DNA of 64,000 nucleotides from Mugil cephalus. Lineage: Eukaryota; Chordata; Actinopteri; Mugiliformes; Mugilidae. This document shows positions 1 through 15,425 of the stretch, in pieces; the stretch's first letter is position 1; the number at the start of each line of letters is the position of its first letter. A program made the translations under genes and the position numbers. The DNA is taken from assembly GCF_022458985.1 (NCBI RefSeq), contig NC_061789.1, positions 10,040,857 through 10,104,856 of the forward strand. Reading direction: 5' to 3'. A model generated the notes under the pieces. It worked only from the letters and a program-made list of their open reading frames with translations. It was not told the origin of the DNA and did not search any database.

Positions 1-499
1 CTGATGGATTTCTTCTTTTTATTCAACCCAATGATGGTCTGTTATGCACTCAGTGAGATGTCCCTTGACTGCATGTTGTGGGTTCACTGCGCCTTTAAAT
101 ATGCTTAAATGAAAAAGGATTAATGAGGTAATAATTCAATTAATTTTGGTCCCTTGAAAAAGAGGTGGATGTGTATTTAGAATCTACACTTTAGGCCCGT
201 ATCGAGTATACAACTTCATCTTGAACATAAAAATGGCTAAAACAACAAAACTTGCCACTGTCCAAATATATATGAACCTAACTGTATGTTCTGCCAACCA
301 CAGCTGCCTTTAGGAACTGAATTAATGGATAAGTGGAGTGTGATGAATAAATACACACCAAAATGCTGTGTAGGTATGCAATATGCGTTTCAGTATTAGT
401 TTCGTTAGTTACGAGAAGAGCTTAAGCATCTGACGGTCCTCACTGGATGCAAAATGATCGCATTAAAACACGCTACAACATTTTTAGTTATCCCAACCA
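1..499. other. Non-coding DNA downstream of atp5mc1
   Basis: AT-rich sequence beyond the probable 3' end of atp5mc1. I see no exon-like reading frame, splice-bordered homology or recognised repeat here. A second AATAAA on the minus strand at about 18-23 could be a more distal polyadenylation site, but nothing else supports it. Confidence 0.4.
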
Positions 500-505
500 T
501 TTATT
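500..505 (-). terminator. atp5mc1: Candidate poly(A) signal of atp5mc1
   Basis: TTTATT on the plus strand reads AATAAA on the minus strand, 293 bases past the atp5mc1 stop codon. The intervening 3' UTR (about 506-797) is polypyrimidine-rich on the minus strand between 700 and 790. It is the nearest canonical hexamer I noticed, but no cleavage site can be confirmed from sequence alone. Confidence 0.45.
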
Positions 506-797
506 TTGGACAGATCATTTAAACCGAAGTGAGGTCTTACATAAAACTTCAGAAAAACAAAAATAAGTTCAGGAACATAAAAATGAAGGATTTGAGGTTT
601 GGTAACCTCAGATGCAAATATTTTTCCTTTAGTATTCTTCTGTTGATTGGAATGGCCTATCACCTCGTTCGGAGATCCCGCTGTGGACCCTTCCCCTCCG
701 ACCGAATGGAGGGAAGGGAGAAGGGAGCAAGGAAGGATATAAAGAGGGGATGTAAGTGAAGGGGAAGGGGAGGAGAAGTGGGGGCGCTTTTCCAGAT

Positions 798-4461
<3,664 letters not shown>

Positions 4462-6074
4462 GGTTGGGAACCTGGAGAGAGAAGATTTCAGGTCAGAGTC
4501 ATGGTTGTTGAAGCAAAATTTGATCGAAGGCTACGTGTTTAGAGAGTAAACCCGGGAGTGTAAGGGGAGCACTACGCCGCCATTAACACCTGTCAGACGA
4601 GCATGTGTGGACAGACAAACCAATAACAAAGTTGGACATTTAATAGTAGTAGTGCTGAAAGATTTGTTTGTATACTTTTTTGTTGTATGAGCTGATGGAT
4701 GCATAAGATTTCTTCTTTTTTGCTTGCCATCTTTGAAGTTTTTAATACTGTATAGTGTCTTGTAAGCCCATGTAAGATGAGCAAAATAATGTGCATGATA
4801 ATCAGGTACAAATATGAATCAAATCCATCAGAAAGTCAAGTTCAAACAGAACTGAGCTTAAACTTCTGTTTTACAACTTATCCCAGTCTTGACAAATTGA
4901 GTAAACACCACCATCAACGTGGTTGGGGCAGCTATGGCTGCAGCTCTGTGCCTTAGCTCCTCATTTATTTGCCTGCAGATTTGACAGCTGATAGAAGTCA
5001 CTTAGGTCAACTCCTCAGGGTTGAAGACCGGAAAAACACTCATGTTAAATGCATTCACAAATGCACACAAGATAATCGGTTTCAAGTTCCAGGAGAGAAA
5101 TCCTGGAGTAGCCCAGGATCACGTCCATCACCTTGATTTAGATGAGGAACTGCAGTCTGTAGTAGTTTAGCCAGGAAGCTAATCCAATCTAAACGATTAC
5201 TGCACGGATAAACAAACAGATAAACCGCTAAATATCCAGACATGGTGCAGAATGAATGGCTTTAACATCCTCGTTTCGTTCAGCTATTAGCACAGCTCAA
5301 GAGGACGCGGGTGCGTCAATTACTCCGAATATTTTATCGTTTTTAAAAGATTAATGCGATTTTAAATCTCGTTAAGTTGTTTTTAAACTTGCACGGACGT
5401 GTCATCTGCTTCTACCGGGGATTGGCTGACTTTCCACGCAGATGAAAGGCAGCACCGGAGCTAAGCTAAGTTGCTAAGCTAACCAGCTTGCAGACGTGAA
5501 GGTCAAAAATGACCCACGGACGGTCACACGGGGCCTGGAGAGCGAGTGTGGTGCACTTCTTGCAAAAATCCTAAACCCCTCTTGTGAACACAGGTGGGTA
5601 ACATGGCACAGTCGGTCTCCAACAGCAGAGTCCTTGCAGCGGCGGACTGACTCAAAGCCCGTTAGGCCCTGACTGTCAGACATTTTACGTTCATCCCTGT
5701 GTGTGTGTGTATGTGTCACAGCAGCTCGGCCCCGCGCTTGCCCGGTGCGTGACCCGCTGCTTGCACCGGCACAAAGACAGTCACGGCGGCAGGCAAAGCT
5801 CCACTCTCCCCGACACTGATAGCCCACTACCTGTCACGTACATGCACGCAGCGTAAGACACACGAACAGGATCCAATGTCATGCCCGAAACCCAAATCAT
5901 TGAATGGCCGACCTAGCTCGCTAGCTAACGAACGTTAGCAATGACAGCGAGCTTTTACAGGCGTTTCCCGACATCGCACGGGCGGAGGTTCAAGCGTCAA
6001 AGCGCGAGCACATGCACAAACATGTCAAAATTCAATGTCAAAGAAGAGTGGGGCTAAACGAAGGAAAACATTAC

Positions 6075-6330
6075 CGGTGTGTTACGGCTTTCGGAGGGTC
6101 CGCAATAAGCTGCTCTCGCACACAGCGGCAGTCAATGAATGGATGAAGCCGCTTGTCACCTTGTCATTTATAAGCTTAGCATCTACGTCCTAAACGCTCA
6201 TTGGCTCAACCCAGTCCTACTTCCGCATTTATAGCCAATCGGATTAAGTATTATTGAATTACACGTTTATGATTGGTTAGATTGTTTACTAAGGCGGGAT
6301 CAAGTGAGCGTTCAACAATTTAATTGGATA
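6075..6330 (-). promoter_or_regulatory. atp5mc1: atp5mc1 5' non-coding exon and promoter
   Basis: On the minus strand the sequence ending CACACCG is followed at 6074 by a GTAATG donor, giving a probable 5' UTR exon that splices to the acceptor at 4472 just before the start-codon exon. Upstream there is no TATA box. There are several CCAAT boxes in either orientation (6200-6204, 6235-6239, 6272-6276, 6323-6327) and a CGGAAG ETS/NRF-2 type site at 6220-6225. CCAAT and ETS/NRF-2 sites in a TATA-less promoter are typical of nuclear genes for oxidative phosphorylation. The transcription start is inferred to lie near 6100-6130. Confidence 0.6.
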
Positions 6331-7260
6331 GTATTGCCGGGAACGAAGCTTTGACCCACGGCTTCTGTTTACACGGAGCGACCTTTCAATGCACATCCAG
6401 TGTCCTATGTACCAATTGGTTGGGTAACGGGAAGTCTCTCCTTAGGGAAAATATATTGTTAATTCTAATATTTATCATAACATGAACGAGGGTCTGAAAG
6501 GTTTATCAAAAAACAGATATTTGAATGAGCTGTATAGCTTAGACTGTCAGAATTTTATATTTTATATGTAATGACATAAGCAAACCCCATGTCACAGTTT
6601 GTAACTTGATACTGAATGTCATATATAGTCTAAACTGTGCATGAACCTGGGATCAATAAAGTAATTCCGATTCTGAAGTTCGTACTTAAATAAATATATA
6701 AATAAATTAATAAATAAATAAAAAACGTATTATACGCACTGGATGAAGATAAAGACAAAATAAAGTTTGGGAACCTACTTCCCTACTGAGAAGGCTTACG
6801 TTAAGTTAGTAAAATAAACTGGAATTCAACTGGATACAACACTTGGAGGAGGATGAGAGAGGGGGGCAGCTTTAATTTGACTAGCGTGAGGTAATTGGAT
6901 AATTATCAGATTGGATTTAGAAGTGAGTATGCACAATTCAGATTGAAAAATAAGTAGTTATACTCAAGTTGTAAGTCAATATACCTTGCCCTTTCACTAC
7001 GCTGGCTGGCTGACATGTTGTCACTTTGCAGTTGGAATTGTTTGATCTCCCTGATCTTTTTATGTGTATGTTTTTGTATTGTGTTTACATGCGGGACAAA
7101 TGTCCCAGAGAGGTATTTTCATTTCTCATTTGGATCTCAAGAAAAGATCTTGAAGCCTCTGTACCACACAGAAGTTTGTTAAATAGATCACTGGTGAGAC
7201 AGAGTTAGAGTAGACCGAGAATGTTGACAAAAATATTTTAATGAGAGGTGGCTTATGGCA

Positions 7261-7360
7261 GCGAATGCTAAATGTAGACCAACAAGAAGAAGATGTGTTC
7301 AGTTGTATAGGTGAATGCTAAATGTAGACCAACAAGAAGAAGATGTGTTTAATTGTATAG
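7261..7360. repeat. 50-bp tandem duplication, two copies
   Basis: Positions 7261-7310 and 7311-7360 are the same 50-mer (beginning G-C/T-GAATGCTAAATG) with only three mismatches, all C/T or G/A transitions. The next bases, GTGAATCC, begin a third copy that breaks off. This indicates a recent local duplication. There is no coding content. Confidence 0.9.
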
Positions 7361-7828
7361 GTGAATCCTGTTTGTGATTAGTATGTGCACATATCAATGC
7401 AGCCACTGTGGGTCCCTAAATCCTTTAATTAACAACATTTAAATACCTGCAGCCATAGACTTTCATGTATTTCATCCATTACACTTCAGTCATTATCAGA
7501 CAGGTGGTGTGACCTCTGACCCCTGCACTCTATGTCGTGCTTACTCCACTCATAAATCATTTTCTGCTTCCTCCAGATGAAAACAACGGCTAAATGTTCA
7601 AAATGCAAATGGGTGCAGTTTGGTAAATAGTTCTGTACCATTTACTGCCACCACAGAACAGAGGAGCCAAGCTGTCCTCTGATTTATGCTTACCTCGCTG
7701 TCAGCTGATTGGCTAATCTCAGATGAAGGCCCTGCTCATAAATATTCATTATATCCTGTAAAAAGAGTCATAGATTCACTTCAGAGATTTAGGGCCAGTA
7801 TTGGAGCTCAAGGATTAACACTGCGGAG

Positions 7829-7842
7829 CTGCAGGGGGCGCC
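7829..7842 (+). promoter_or_regulatory. CTCF-like motif
   Basis: CTGCAGGGGGCGCC matches the AGGGGGCGC core of the vertebrate CTCF motif in plus orientation. Visual match only. Confidence 0.3.
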
Positions 7843-9266
7843 AAAAGATAGGAGAGTAGTTTTGTTACATGCTCAGATTTTGCTTTTGTTGGCTTCAATT
7901 CGGATTGGTTGATTTTCAGGGCGGGGTTAAAAAGAGTATTTTGTGTATATCTAAGACTACTCATATTCTGATTTCTTCTGTTCATAAGTAATCCTTCCTC
8001 CCATGTTCCACACAGTAAGAAAAAATATTAGTGTACGTTTATTTTTTTCTGCATATTGACATAAGAAATTGAATTAAAAAATATAATATCATGTGCACCC
8101 AGTTGCTAAAAAAAAGTTTCAAGAAATAGAAAAAATAAGAAAATTAGACAACCAAATTAGAGCTAATGCAAGTCAACTTCTGTGGTTATTTATCTATCAC
8201 GGCATAGTTTAGCAAGATATAGTCAAGAACTGATGGTCAAGAATACAATGCAGTGTGTGCATGTTAACAATACAACGCAAATGGTTTTTCACAAGTTTAC
8301 ATTGTACACACACTGAGAAAACTAGTTTCTTTACGTGTACACTTTGACATCGCCATTGTCAAGGAGCTGAGCTAATACACTTCTTTCCAACTTCCTGACA
8401 AACAGCATCGGATTGAAAGGGAGAGTTTTCCAGAGAGTTGACTTCCTGCAGACCTGCATGCGTGTTGCATGTTAGTTTTGTGTAAACGAGGCTTTTGTCT
8501 CACCTGAACCTATGCACACACCTATAAACTTCTGCTTTAACTTGCTTCAAGATCTCATTCACACTAAAGCCAGGTGTGTATCGACACGAGCTTATCATTC
8601 TTTAACAGAAAAAGATTAAATAAAATAAATGTAACTAACCTACTTGTTACTAGTTTTTGAATTAGAGCTACTCCCAAAAATCCGCAATGATAAATGCATG
8701 TAATGATCTGGCAGGTACAAACATCCATTAAGTGTCAGTCTTGTTTAAATTAGAAAAATGCATCAATCATTGCAGTAACACTGTATTTTTGTGGTAATTT
8801 CAGATGTGAAATTCTAGCAAAGTGCTTAGTTATCTAGTATTTTATTCTAGTTTAGCTAAAAACTTTCACATGAATAATCAAACTATTGGGTTGGGGAGGT
8901 GGGAAGTATATTAAGTGGTTAAGCAAAAATGATTCTTGGTCAAATTTATTGCCAACAACAATTTAGTAAGTGCTGGATATTTGTACTATTGATATTGGCA
9001 CCAGTTATATACTGTAAGTCCCTGCCAACATACTGGTCATGCTTACAATGCCTCATCCAAGCAGATCCCAAGAGGACTACAAAGTTTATGGACAACTATG
9101 CTTCCATGGGTGCTGCACATGTGTGCGTCTGCAGCTGAGTTTAATTGAGGCCTTATTTGGAACCAATCTAATTGCGAAACACAATTTCAGCCGTCAGCCC
9201 ACGCAGATATTGCATCGAATAATCATCAACAGCGCCTTTTACAAAAATGACGCCCCCGGACAACGA

Positions 9267-9284
9267 TTATGTAGGGGGCGCTGT
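9267..9284 (+). promoter_or_regulatory. CTCF-like motif
   Basis: TTATGTAGGGGGCGCTGT contains TAGGGGGCGCTG, close to the strong form of the vertebrate CTCF core, in plus orientation. By eye this is the best match in the window; occupancy is unknown. Confidence 0.35.
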
Positions 9285-9399
9285 CGCTGCAGAAAAGAAA
9301 ATTGGACTCGTCAGCAAACAAGAAAACTCTTATTTTCCTGTTTTCCCACTGAGGCAGACATATTGAACCCACCTCTTTACTGTCCCGACATGTCAATGC

Positions 9400-9401
<2 letters not shown>

Positions 9402-9435
<34 letters not shown>

Positions 9436-9665
9436 CGCACTGGGAGAGACAACCATCTTCATTAGTGCTGAGTGCCAGTGTGGCCTCTGGATTTATTGGC
9501 AGGCAGAGGGGAAGCAACACCCACATATAGAGACGCACACAGACAGGACACACATACATGCACACACACACACACACACACCTCCTCAGAATTCCTCTCC
9601 ACAGTAGCCTAGTAATAACGACCAACCTGAGCGTGATCAATAGACTGGAGACAGATGAGTATGGT

Positions 9666-9721
<56 letters not shown>

Positions 9722-9760
9722 ACACACACAAACTCACACACACACACACACACACACACA
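9402..9760. repeat. Cluster of (CA)n microsatellites
   Basis: Four CA tracts lie within 360 bases: 9402-9432, about 9561-9581, 9668-9719 and 9735-9760, separated by CA-rich but unique sequence. Open frames read through this block are repeats of Thr-His or Val-Cys and should not be treated as genes. Confidence 0.95.
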
Positions 9761-9906
9761 TGCCGGTCGGCTCTACGTTCTAGGAAGATGGATTGCTGCA
9801 TTCACACCGCAATTAATAATGTTTTTACAAGCTTGATAACAGGGTGTGTGTGCGTGTGTGTTTGAGAGAGATCTATAGGATGATGGAAACATGGCTGGTT
9901 ATTTCT

Positions 9907-10092
9907 CCCTCCCTCCCTCCCTCCCTCTAGTCCATCCATCCATCCACCCATTTCCTGAACTACTTCTCCTGTTTATGGTGACAGCATTCTGGAAATCGTC
10001 CCAGCGTGCAAGTCTGCTAAGCTGCACATATCCCAGTGTGTGGAAATCAGGTCATCAGAGAACATGATAGTTTCCTTCCTTCCTTCCTTCCT
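9907..10092. repeat. Tetranucleotide microsatellites (CCCT)n, (CCAT)n, (TTCC)n
   Basis: A CCCT tract at 9907-9927 is followed by a CCAT tract at 9931-9950, and a TTCC tract lies at 10071-10092. They are simple repeats next to the CA cluster. Confidence 0.85.
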
Positions 10093-10707
10093 ACTTCTGG
10101 AAAGTGAGAGTTTGATTAATTTGTCCCACAGACATCTGACAGTAGGAGCCCTTAAGCAGTCTGCATCAACATTATTTATTGCTTCCAGCAGATTATCGTT
10201 TGTTTCGCTTCAAATGAATGAACAAGTCTCAGTTGTAGTAACAGCATTCCATTTAGAGTGAACTTGTGCTCTCAAGCTAAATCCAGGCACATCACTGTTT
10301 TCTCACATAGACATCTATCTATTCCAAAATACAGTTGGATGAACTGTGACTCTTTTTGCTGGATGCATCTTCTCTCCGCGTCGCGCCTTCAGCTGCTCGT
10401 GTGAGACAGTGGGATGCGTTCTAATAAATTCTTTGTTAGGTAGCGGCCTGACTCTGATGTCACCAGAGGCTAAGACACAGACTATCACTGCCTTATAAAC
10501 CGTGCTAATAAGACACACCCAAATAGTCTCATTATCAGGCCAGAAACTGGGAGTCCGGGCACCGCAACACAGAGGACTGAAAATATGATGAACTATTAAA
10601 TATTAAACAGCTCGGTCAAAAGATGAGAAAGTTAGAAAAATAGCAAGGAAGTCCGTATGTCAGTTTGTCTCTGTAGCGTGATGCAGCTCCTGTGGAATAC
10701 AAGACCA

Positions 10708-11068
10708 GCCGATCTGACACAACAATGAAAAAAGAAGCTAGGAACATTGACCACCTTGTGACAATGTGCAATGTTCTACTGTGAAATTTGTATGGATGTT
10801 ACTTAGACATGTACCACCCACCTAGACCAGACCAGACCACCTCTACCCCACAGCAATAACACTCATTGATGGCAACAGTCAACCCTGACAGGAGGCAGCC
10901 TGATATTTGATAACGGTTCAGGAACAACTCAAAAAACACGAAGAACAGAACAAGGTGTCGACCTCCAACTCCAAATTCACTATATCCCAAACAGATCAAT
11001 GCACTGGAACAAGTAGGATCCACAGACCACCCTCCCCTCAACCCATACGACCCAAAGGCTCACAAATC
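10708..11068 (-). mobile_element. Interspersed terminal-repeat element, copy 1 (truncated)
   Basis: Shares an extended block with the elements at 21673, 25332 and 32618: TACCACCCACCTAGACC, a segment containing CAGGAACAACTCAAAAAAC, then CACAGACCACCCTCCCCTCAACCC. It lies in the opposite orientation to the 25332 copy. The end carrying the GCCTGATCGGTGTA terminus is missing. There is no coding capacity, so it fits a nonautonomous DNA transposon. I recognise it as a common type of fish repeat but cannot give its database name. Confidence 0.75.
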
Positions 11069-11170
11069 AGTATTCAAGGAAAATGCTGTAACCATTCCAA
11101 GAAGATTCCTCACACTTTGTCTCAAAGGAAGTTGAGAGTCATGCGGAATTCCTTGAGCATTTAAAAAAGA

Positions 11171-11211
11171 AAAGATAAGCTATAGATTCTCAGAGGACAC
11201 GTCTTATCTTT
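11171..11211. promoter_or_regulatory. Inverted pair of GATA-type sites
   Basis: AAAGATAAG at 11171-11179 and CTTATCTTT at 11203-11211 are exact reverse complements separated by 23 bases. Each contains an AGATAAG GATA-factor consensus. Function is not shown. Confidence 0.3.
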
Positions 11212-12193
11212 ACCAGCTTCTTGGGCTTTATATTGCCAATTCCACCAGGGTGTGATGTTGCACCTCCTTACGCATCTTCCATCAAAGGGGCGACTCTGGT
11301 TATTGGAGAGGGCCAGCTTCTCAGCAGGAGTGTGTAGGAGGGCTCCCTCCTCTTTTTTATTTTCTTTTCCCGTCGGCCAAAAGCACGGCGAGGCATTTCG
11401 GTGTCCTTTTGCGTATCGGTTTCGTCCTACGACGGAGACAGTTTTACGCTGCTGGAGTTGCAGATGAAAGAATAAAAAACATCTTCATGGAACATCTAAA
11501 CAACACATTCATTTAATACAGTACACAAATAGTCCGATTTAGTCGTGTCCTAACAATGGTGTTTAATAACTTACGCATACAGCCTGCACACTTTACAGCC
11601 AACTTCCTGCATTTGGCATCTTAAACTGTGTTTCTTTGAAGCTGAATTATGTGTGTAGCTTCTTTGTATATGTTAAATATTATAGTTAGCTCTTGTGAAA
11701 CACCACCCCTTTTATGTGAACTCTTTCAAGGCTTAGGTTGGGAAAGACTTGGATGCCTTAACAAGTCGTTTTTGGGCTTGACGAAATCAGATATTAAGAA
11801 AAGGATCCTAGGTTTGTTGTTGATTCAGAAAATACGCTTGTGTAGTTGGTGTACAAAACACCGTTGTGTGCAGGCCGCAGACCGATTCTAGTCCTAAAGT
11901 CAAAACGTAAGTCCAACTTACCATTTCTTCACATGTAAATGTAGCAGCATTGCAGATGACAGTGCGTGTTTGTGTGTGTGTGTGCGTGCGTGTGTTTGTG
12001 GACGACCGTGCGCGCCCACGCGGTGCATCTCACACTGCCTCTGTGCATGTGCGGAGGCCGTGAGGTAGTTTTTACAAGCAATCTCTTTACTGCTCTGTGT
12101 GGTGCACACCTACTTTTACTAGCCTACCACAGCGACGAAAGAAGAGAACACACACAGATGCAGATCCACGCACCCACAAACACACCCACCCGC

Positions 12194-12197
<4 letters not shown>

Positions 12198-12266
<69 letters not shown>
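12198..12266. repeat. (CA)n microsatellite, about 34 units
   Basis: The longest uninterrupted CA tract in the window. It is flanked on the left by imperfect CA-rich sequence and followed about 95 bases later by a G-rich tract. Confidence 0.97.
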
Positions 12267-12270
<4 letters not shown>

Positions 12271-12359
12271 GGCCGCTCCAATAAGCGCCATGTGAATGAT
12301 ATGAGCCGCTCGGTTTGGTATTGAGTTCTCCCCGGTTCAGTTTATGAGGAAGCTGCTGT

Positions 12360-12428
12360 GGGGCGGTGGGGGGGAGGAGAGAGGTGGTGAAGGTGGGGTG
12401 GGTGGGGCGGAGAGGAGCGGAGGCAGAG
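12360..12428 (+). repeat. G-rich tract with possible quadruplex potential
   Basis: A run dominated by G, including GGTGGGGGGGAGG and GGTGGGGTGGGTGGGGCGG, with several tracts of three or more guanines separated by one to a few bases. Such sequence can form G-quadruplexes; no gene start is evident next to it. Confidence 0.5.
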
Positions 12429-15407
12429 ACATTAGTTTAATTGTAGTTGGGGTCTGAAAGTGAGTTTCTTACACCAGTTTTTGTACAGTGCTCTCTCTCT
12501 CACTCTCACTCTCTCTCCGCATATTATCCACATACAGTGAACGGCCTTCAAAATGCCATTAAAAAGTTCCCCACCAGCTTTTTATTTTGCCCAGCGGTGC
12601 AGATAGCTTTTGTTTTTATTTGCCCGGTTGTATACTACGTTTCTCTGCAACCAAACTTTATTTATGAGTATTGAAAAAAGCCACAAGAAAATGGCTTTTC
12701 AGAAGCAGTGTCTCTGTTACTGTGGATGCATTTCAGCACAAAGTTTGGTAATTAATTGTTTGATTGCGCCTTAAGATCGAGGCTTTTTATTTTTAAACCC
12801 GCACATTTCTAACCCAAAATCAGACTGGACAATTTTGTACTACGGACAAAACTATAAATTAGAAGGCGGCCTTTTTACAGTGAGCCAATGATTCAGACGT
12901 TAGTTGAATTCTCATCTAGAGGTCGGCAATAGTCACATTTTAGAAGCGGAAGAAACAGAGACAGACAGAGAAATAAGCATTCTCTCCAACCTTCCATTTT
13001 GTTAAGTGATGCACACTTAATTCTGGAGGATTAATACTTAGTATTACACATATTATTTAATACAACCCAAATACCAATGCAAAGGGAGAAAATTAAAGCA
13101 GGCATGAAAAAATATATATACCATTTTTTCTTATGACCTCTCTTAGTCACCCAAAGATAAGTTAGTGCTACATCTATCAATAGGTAGTAAATGTACAAAA
13201 ACATACATGAATAGTACAGAAAATAGAAAGTTTCACAACAAGTGATCGTTATATTTAGAGCTAGTTACTGTACAAAGGGAGCATGCAGCATCAGTACTGT
13301 GCTCAGTTATTCACTGTTATGAATCACTTTTAGTTTTACGTACTGTACATGTTTTCTTCTTCTCCTGCAACCATGCATTGTGTCTTTTTTGTTTAATTGA
13401 GAGTTGCGCTTGAGGACTTTCACGATTTTACGTGTCACCGATTTTTAAAGAGACAAGTTTTTTTTCACCATTTATTGTTGTGCCGAATCAGCGCGGGCGA
13501 TAAATCCAAGTGCGAGCTTAGATTGAAGTGGATATTGTGTTTACACATCAAGTGTCTCAGCATATTTCAACCCAGCTGGCCCTCAGCTTGATATTTAAAT
13601 ATAGCAACATAAAATAGTCACTATTTGACGATGAGTGTAACTGGATAGAAATGAATAAAGGGCACAGAATAATACAAATGAACAAATGATAAATTAAATT
13701 AATGCATTTCATGAGCATCTTACACGCGGCCTAAGTTGTCGTATTATTTAAATGAATAAAAGAGTTGTGTTCTAGTCATATCGGCACATTTCCGCATGTT
13801 TTAGTTTGCTGTCATTTTTCACAAGACCCTGAATTAAAATCCGTTATCACATGCAAAGTGAAAGCATCTGATCAAATAAGATAAGGATTCATATTATAAC
13901 ACTACAAAAGGCTATTTGCTGAATTGTAATCATTATCGCAGTTGAATGACTAGTAAAAAGAAGTATGACGGAAAAAAACAGCTTGTGGTCTGACTTTACT
14001 CAAATAAATGCTGCATTCATAATGCAAATTATGTTTATAAGTACTCAGTTGCACAGCTTTGGTTTTTGCGCAACACATAATACAACAACTTTCCAAACTC
14101 CAGTAAGATTTAGACCACAGAAACTGAAAGCTAAGTAGATTTTGTGGTGGTTTAATTATATTACGTTAAAATATGTTGGTTTTGTTATTTTTTTGTCTTA
14201 GTGTAATAAATAAAAGAGTGACCATTATAAACACAGTTGCATTATAACGTGCCGTGCTGGTGCTCGGGGCCTACGTACTGCGAACTGCCCGTCCTGTTGT
14301 TTGTTATCCCTTCCTCGTACTTTGGTACAACTTTATTAGTCAAAATAACACGTGATACGTGTTGGCTGTGGTTGCGCGCGCGAGGTTTATGTGAGATCAG
14401 TGTATGTGTTTACAAGTCCTTCATGTGGCTTCGTGGTTTGCAGCGTTCCCCCGTCGCAGCCTTCTTTTTCCCTCAATAAAAAACACAGCTTCTTGGTTCG
14501 TTTGACCTTGATTGCCACAGTAATTAACGCCATAATGCAGCTGCATGTACTGTACGTAAATGACAGTAGCGGTGCTCGGAATGTGGCTTTTCAGCTTGCG
14601 GCTCAGTCGCAGCGCGGCTGACACAAACAGACATACGTTAACGCTTTTCTTTGCAAAGGAAGTAAAATAGTAACCCTGTTTTTATTTAAAAAGAGCTCCA
14701 AGTATAGCTGCAGTCTTCTATTAAACCGCCTATTAAACTTGTTTTTTAGACTTCTGAGTGTTTTCTGATTGACTTCCCAAAGGAAGTGTTGAGAAAACTC
14801 AAGTCTAATCACATTTTGTTGGTGTAACAATACCATCGGAGGATCTGACAGTGACAACATGTACTCATTGTACATAAACAGTTTCATTTCAGCAGTGTTT
14901 GCCAGGAACATTCTTACAAAAAACTGTGGTTGATCACCACAGTAAAAACTTTAAGTCCTCTAATTGTATTTTGTTAAATTATAGGAGACGACAACAAGAA
15001 CAATGTTATGACGTTAGAATCCACTACTACTGTGCTACTCTTTAATACTTGGACTTACAAAAATGTAGGGAATGCTCATAAAAAATGCATAACTGGCTCA
15101 TTTAGTAAAGTTATCACAGTAATTAAGTCCAAAATAAATAGTTATATCAGCTATTCACATATACACATCATCTGCATTTGGTCACAGATTGTCATTTACC
15201 GTCTTCTCGCAGAATGTAGAATATTGCTGTTTTTTCTCTTTGAACATCTGTTAAATTGTAAAAGATCGTACATGCATACCTTTGCAGGACTATTCTAGGT
15301 ATTTCTGAGAATATTTATCCATCCACGTGTGTTTCAGCAGTCCTGGCATGCATACCCACAGTGTGCAGTATAGCAGTAACGCGGTAGTACTGTAGTACAG
15401 CCTTGTA

Positions 15408-15425
15408 AACATCAGGTGGCAGCAC
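15408..15425 (+). promoter_or_regulatory. CTCF-like motif
   Basis: AACATCAGGTGGCAGCAC contains the CAGGTGGCAG core in plus orientation. A near-identical core occurs at 26549-26563. Visual match only. Confidence 0.25.

Noticed and set aside
5474..5827. 117-codon minus-strand frame in the first intron of atp5mc1.
   Set aside because: Lies in an intron of an otherwise fully explained gene, includes a GT-repeat translation and has no domain.
12087..12295. Open frames rich in Cys-Val or His-Thr across CA repeats (also near 9226-9640, 43744-44099 and 48394-48909).
   Set aside because: They are translations of microsatellites with no coding signature.
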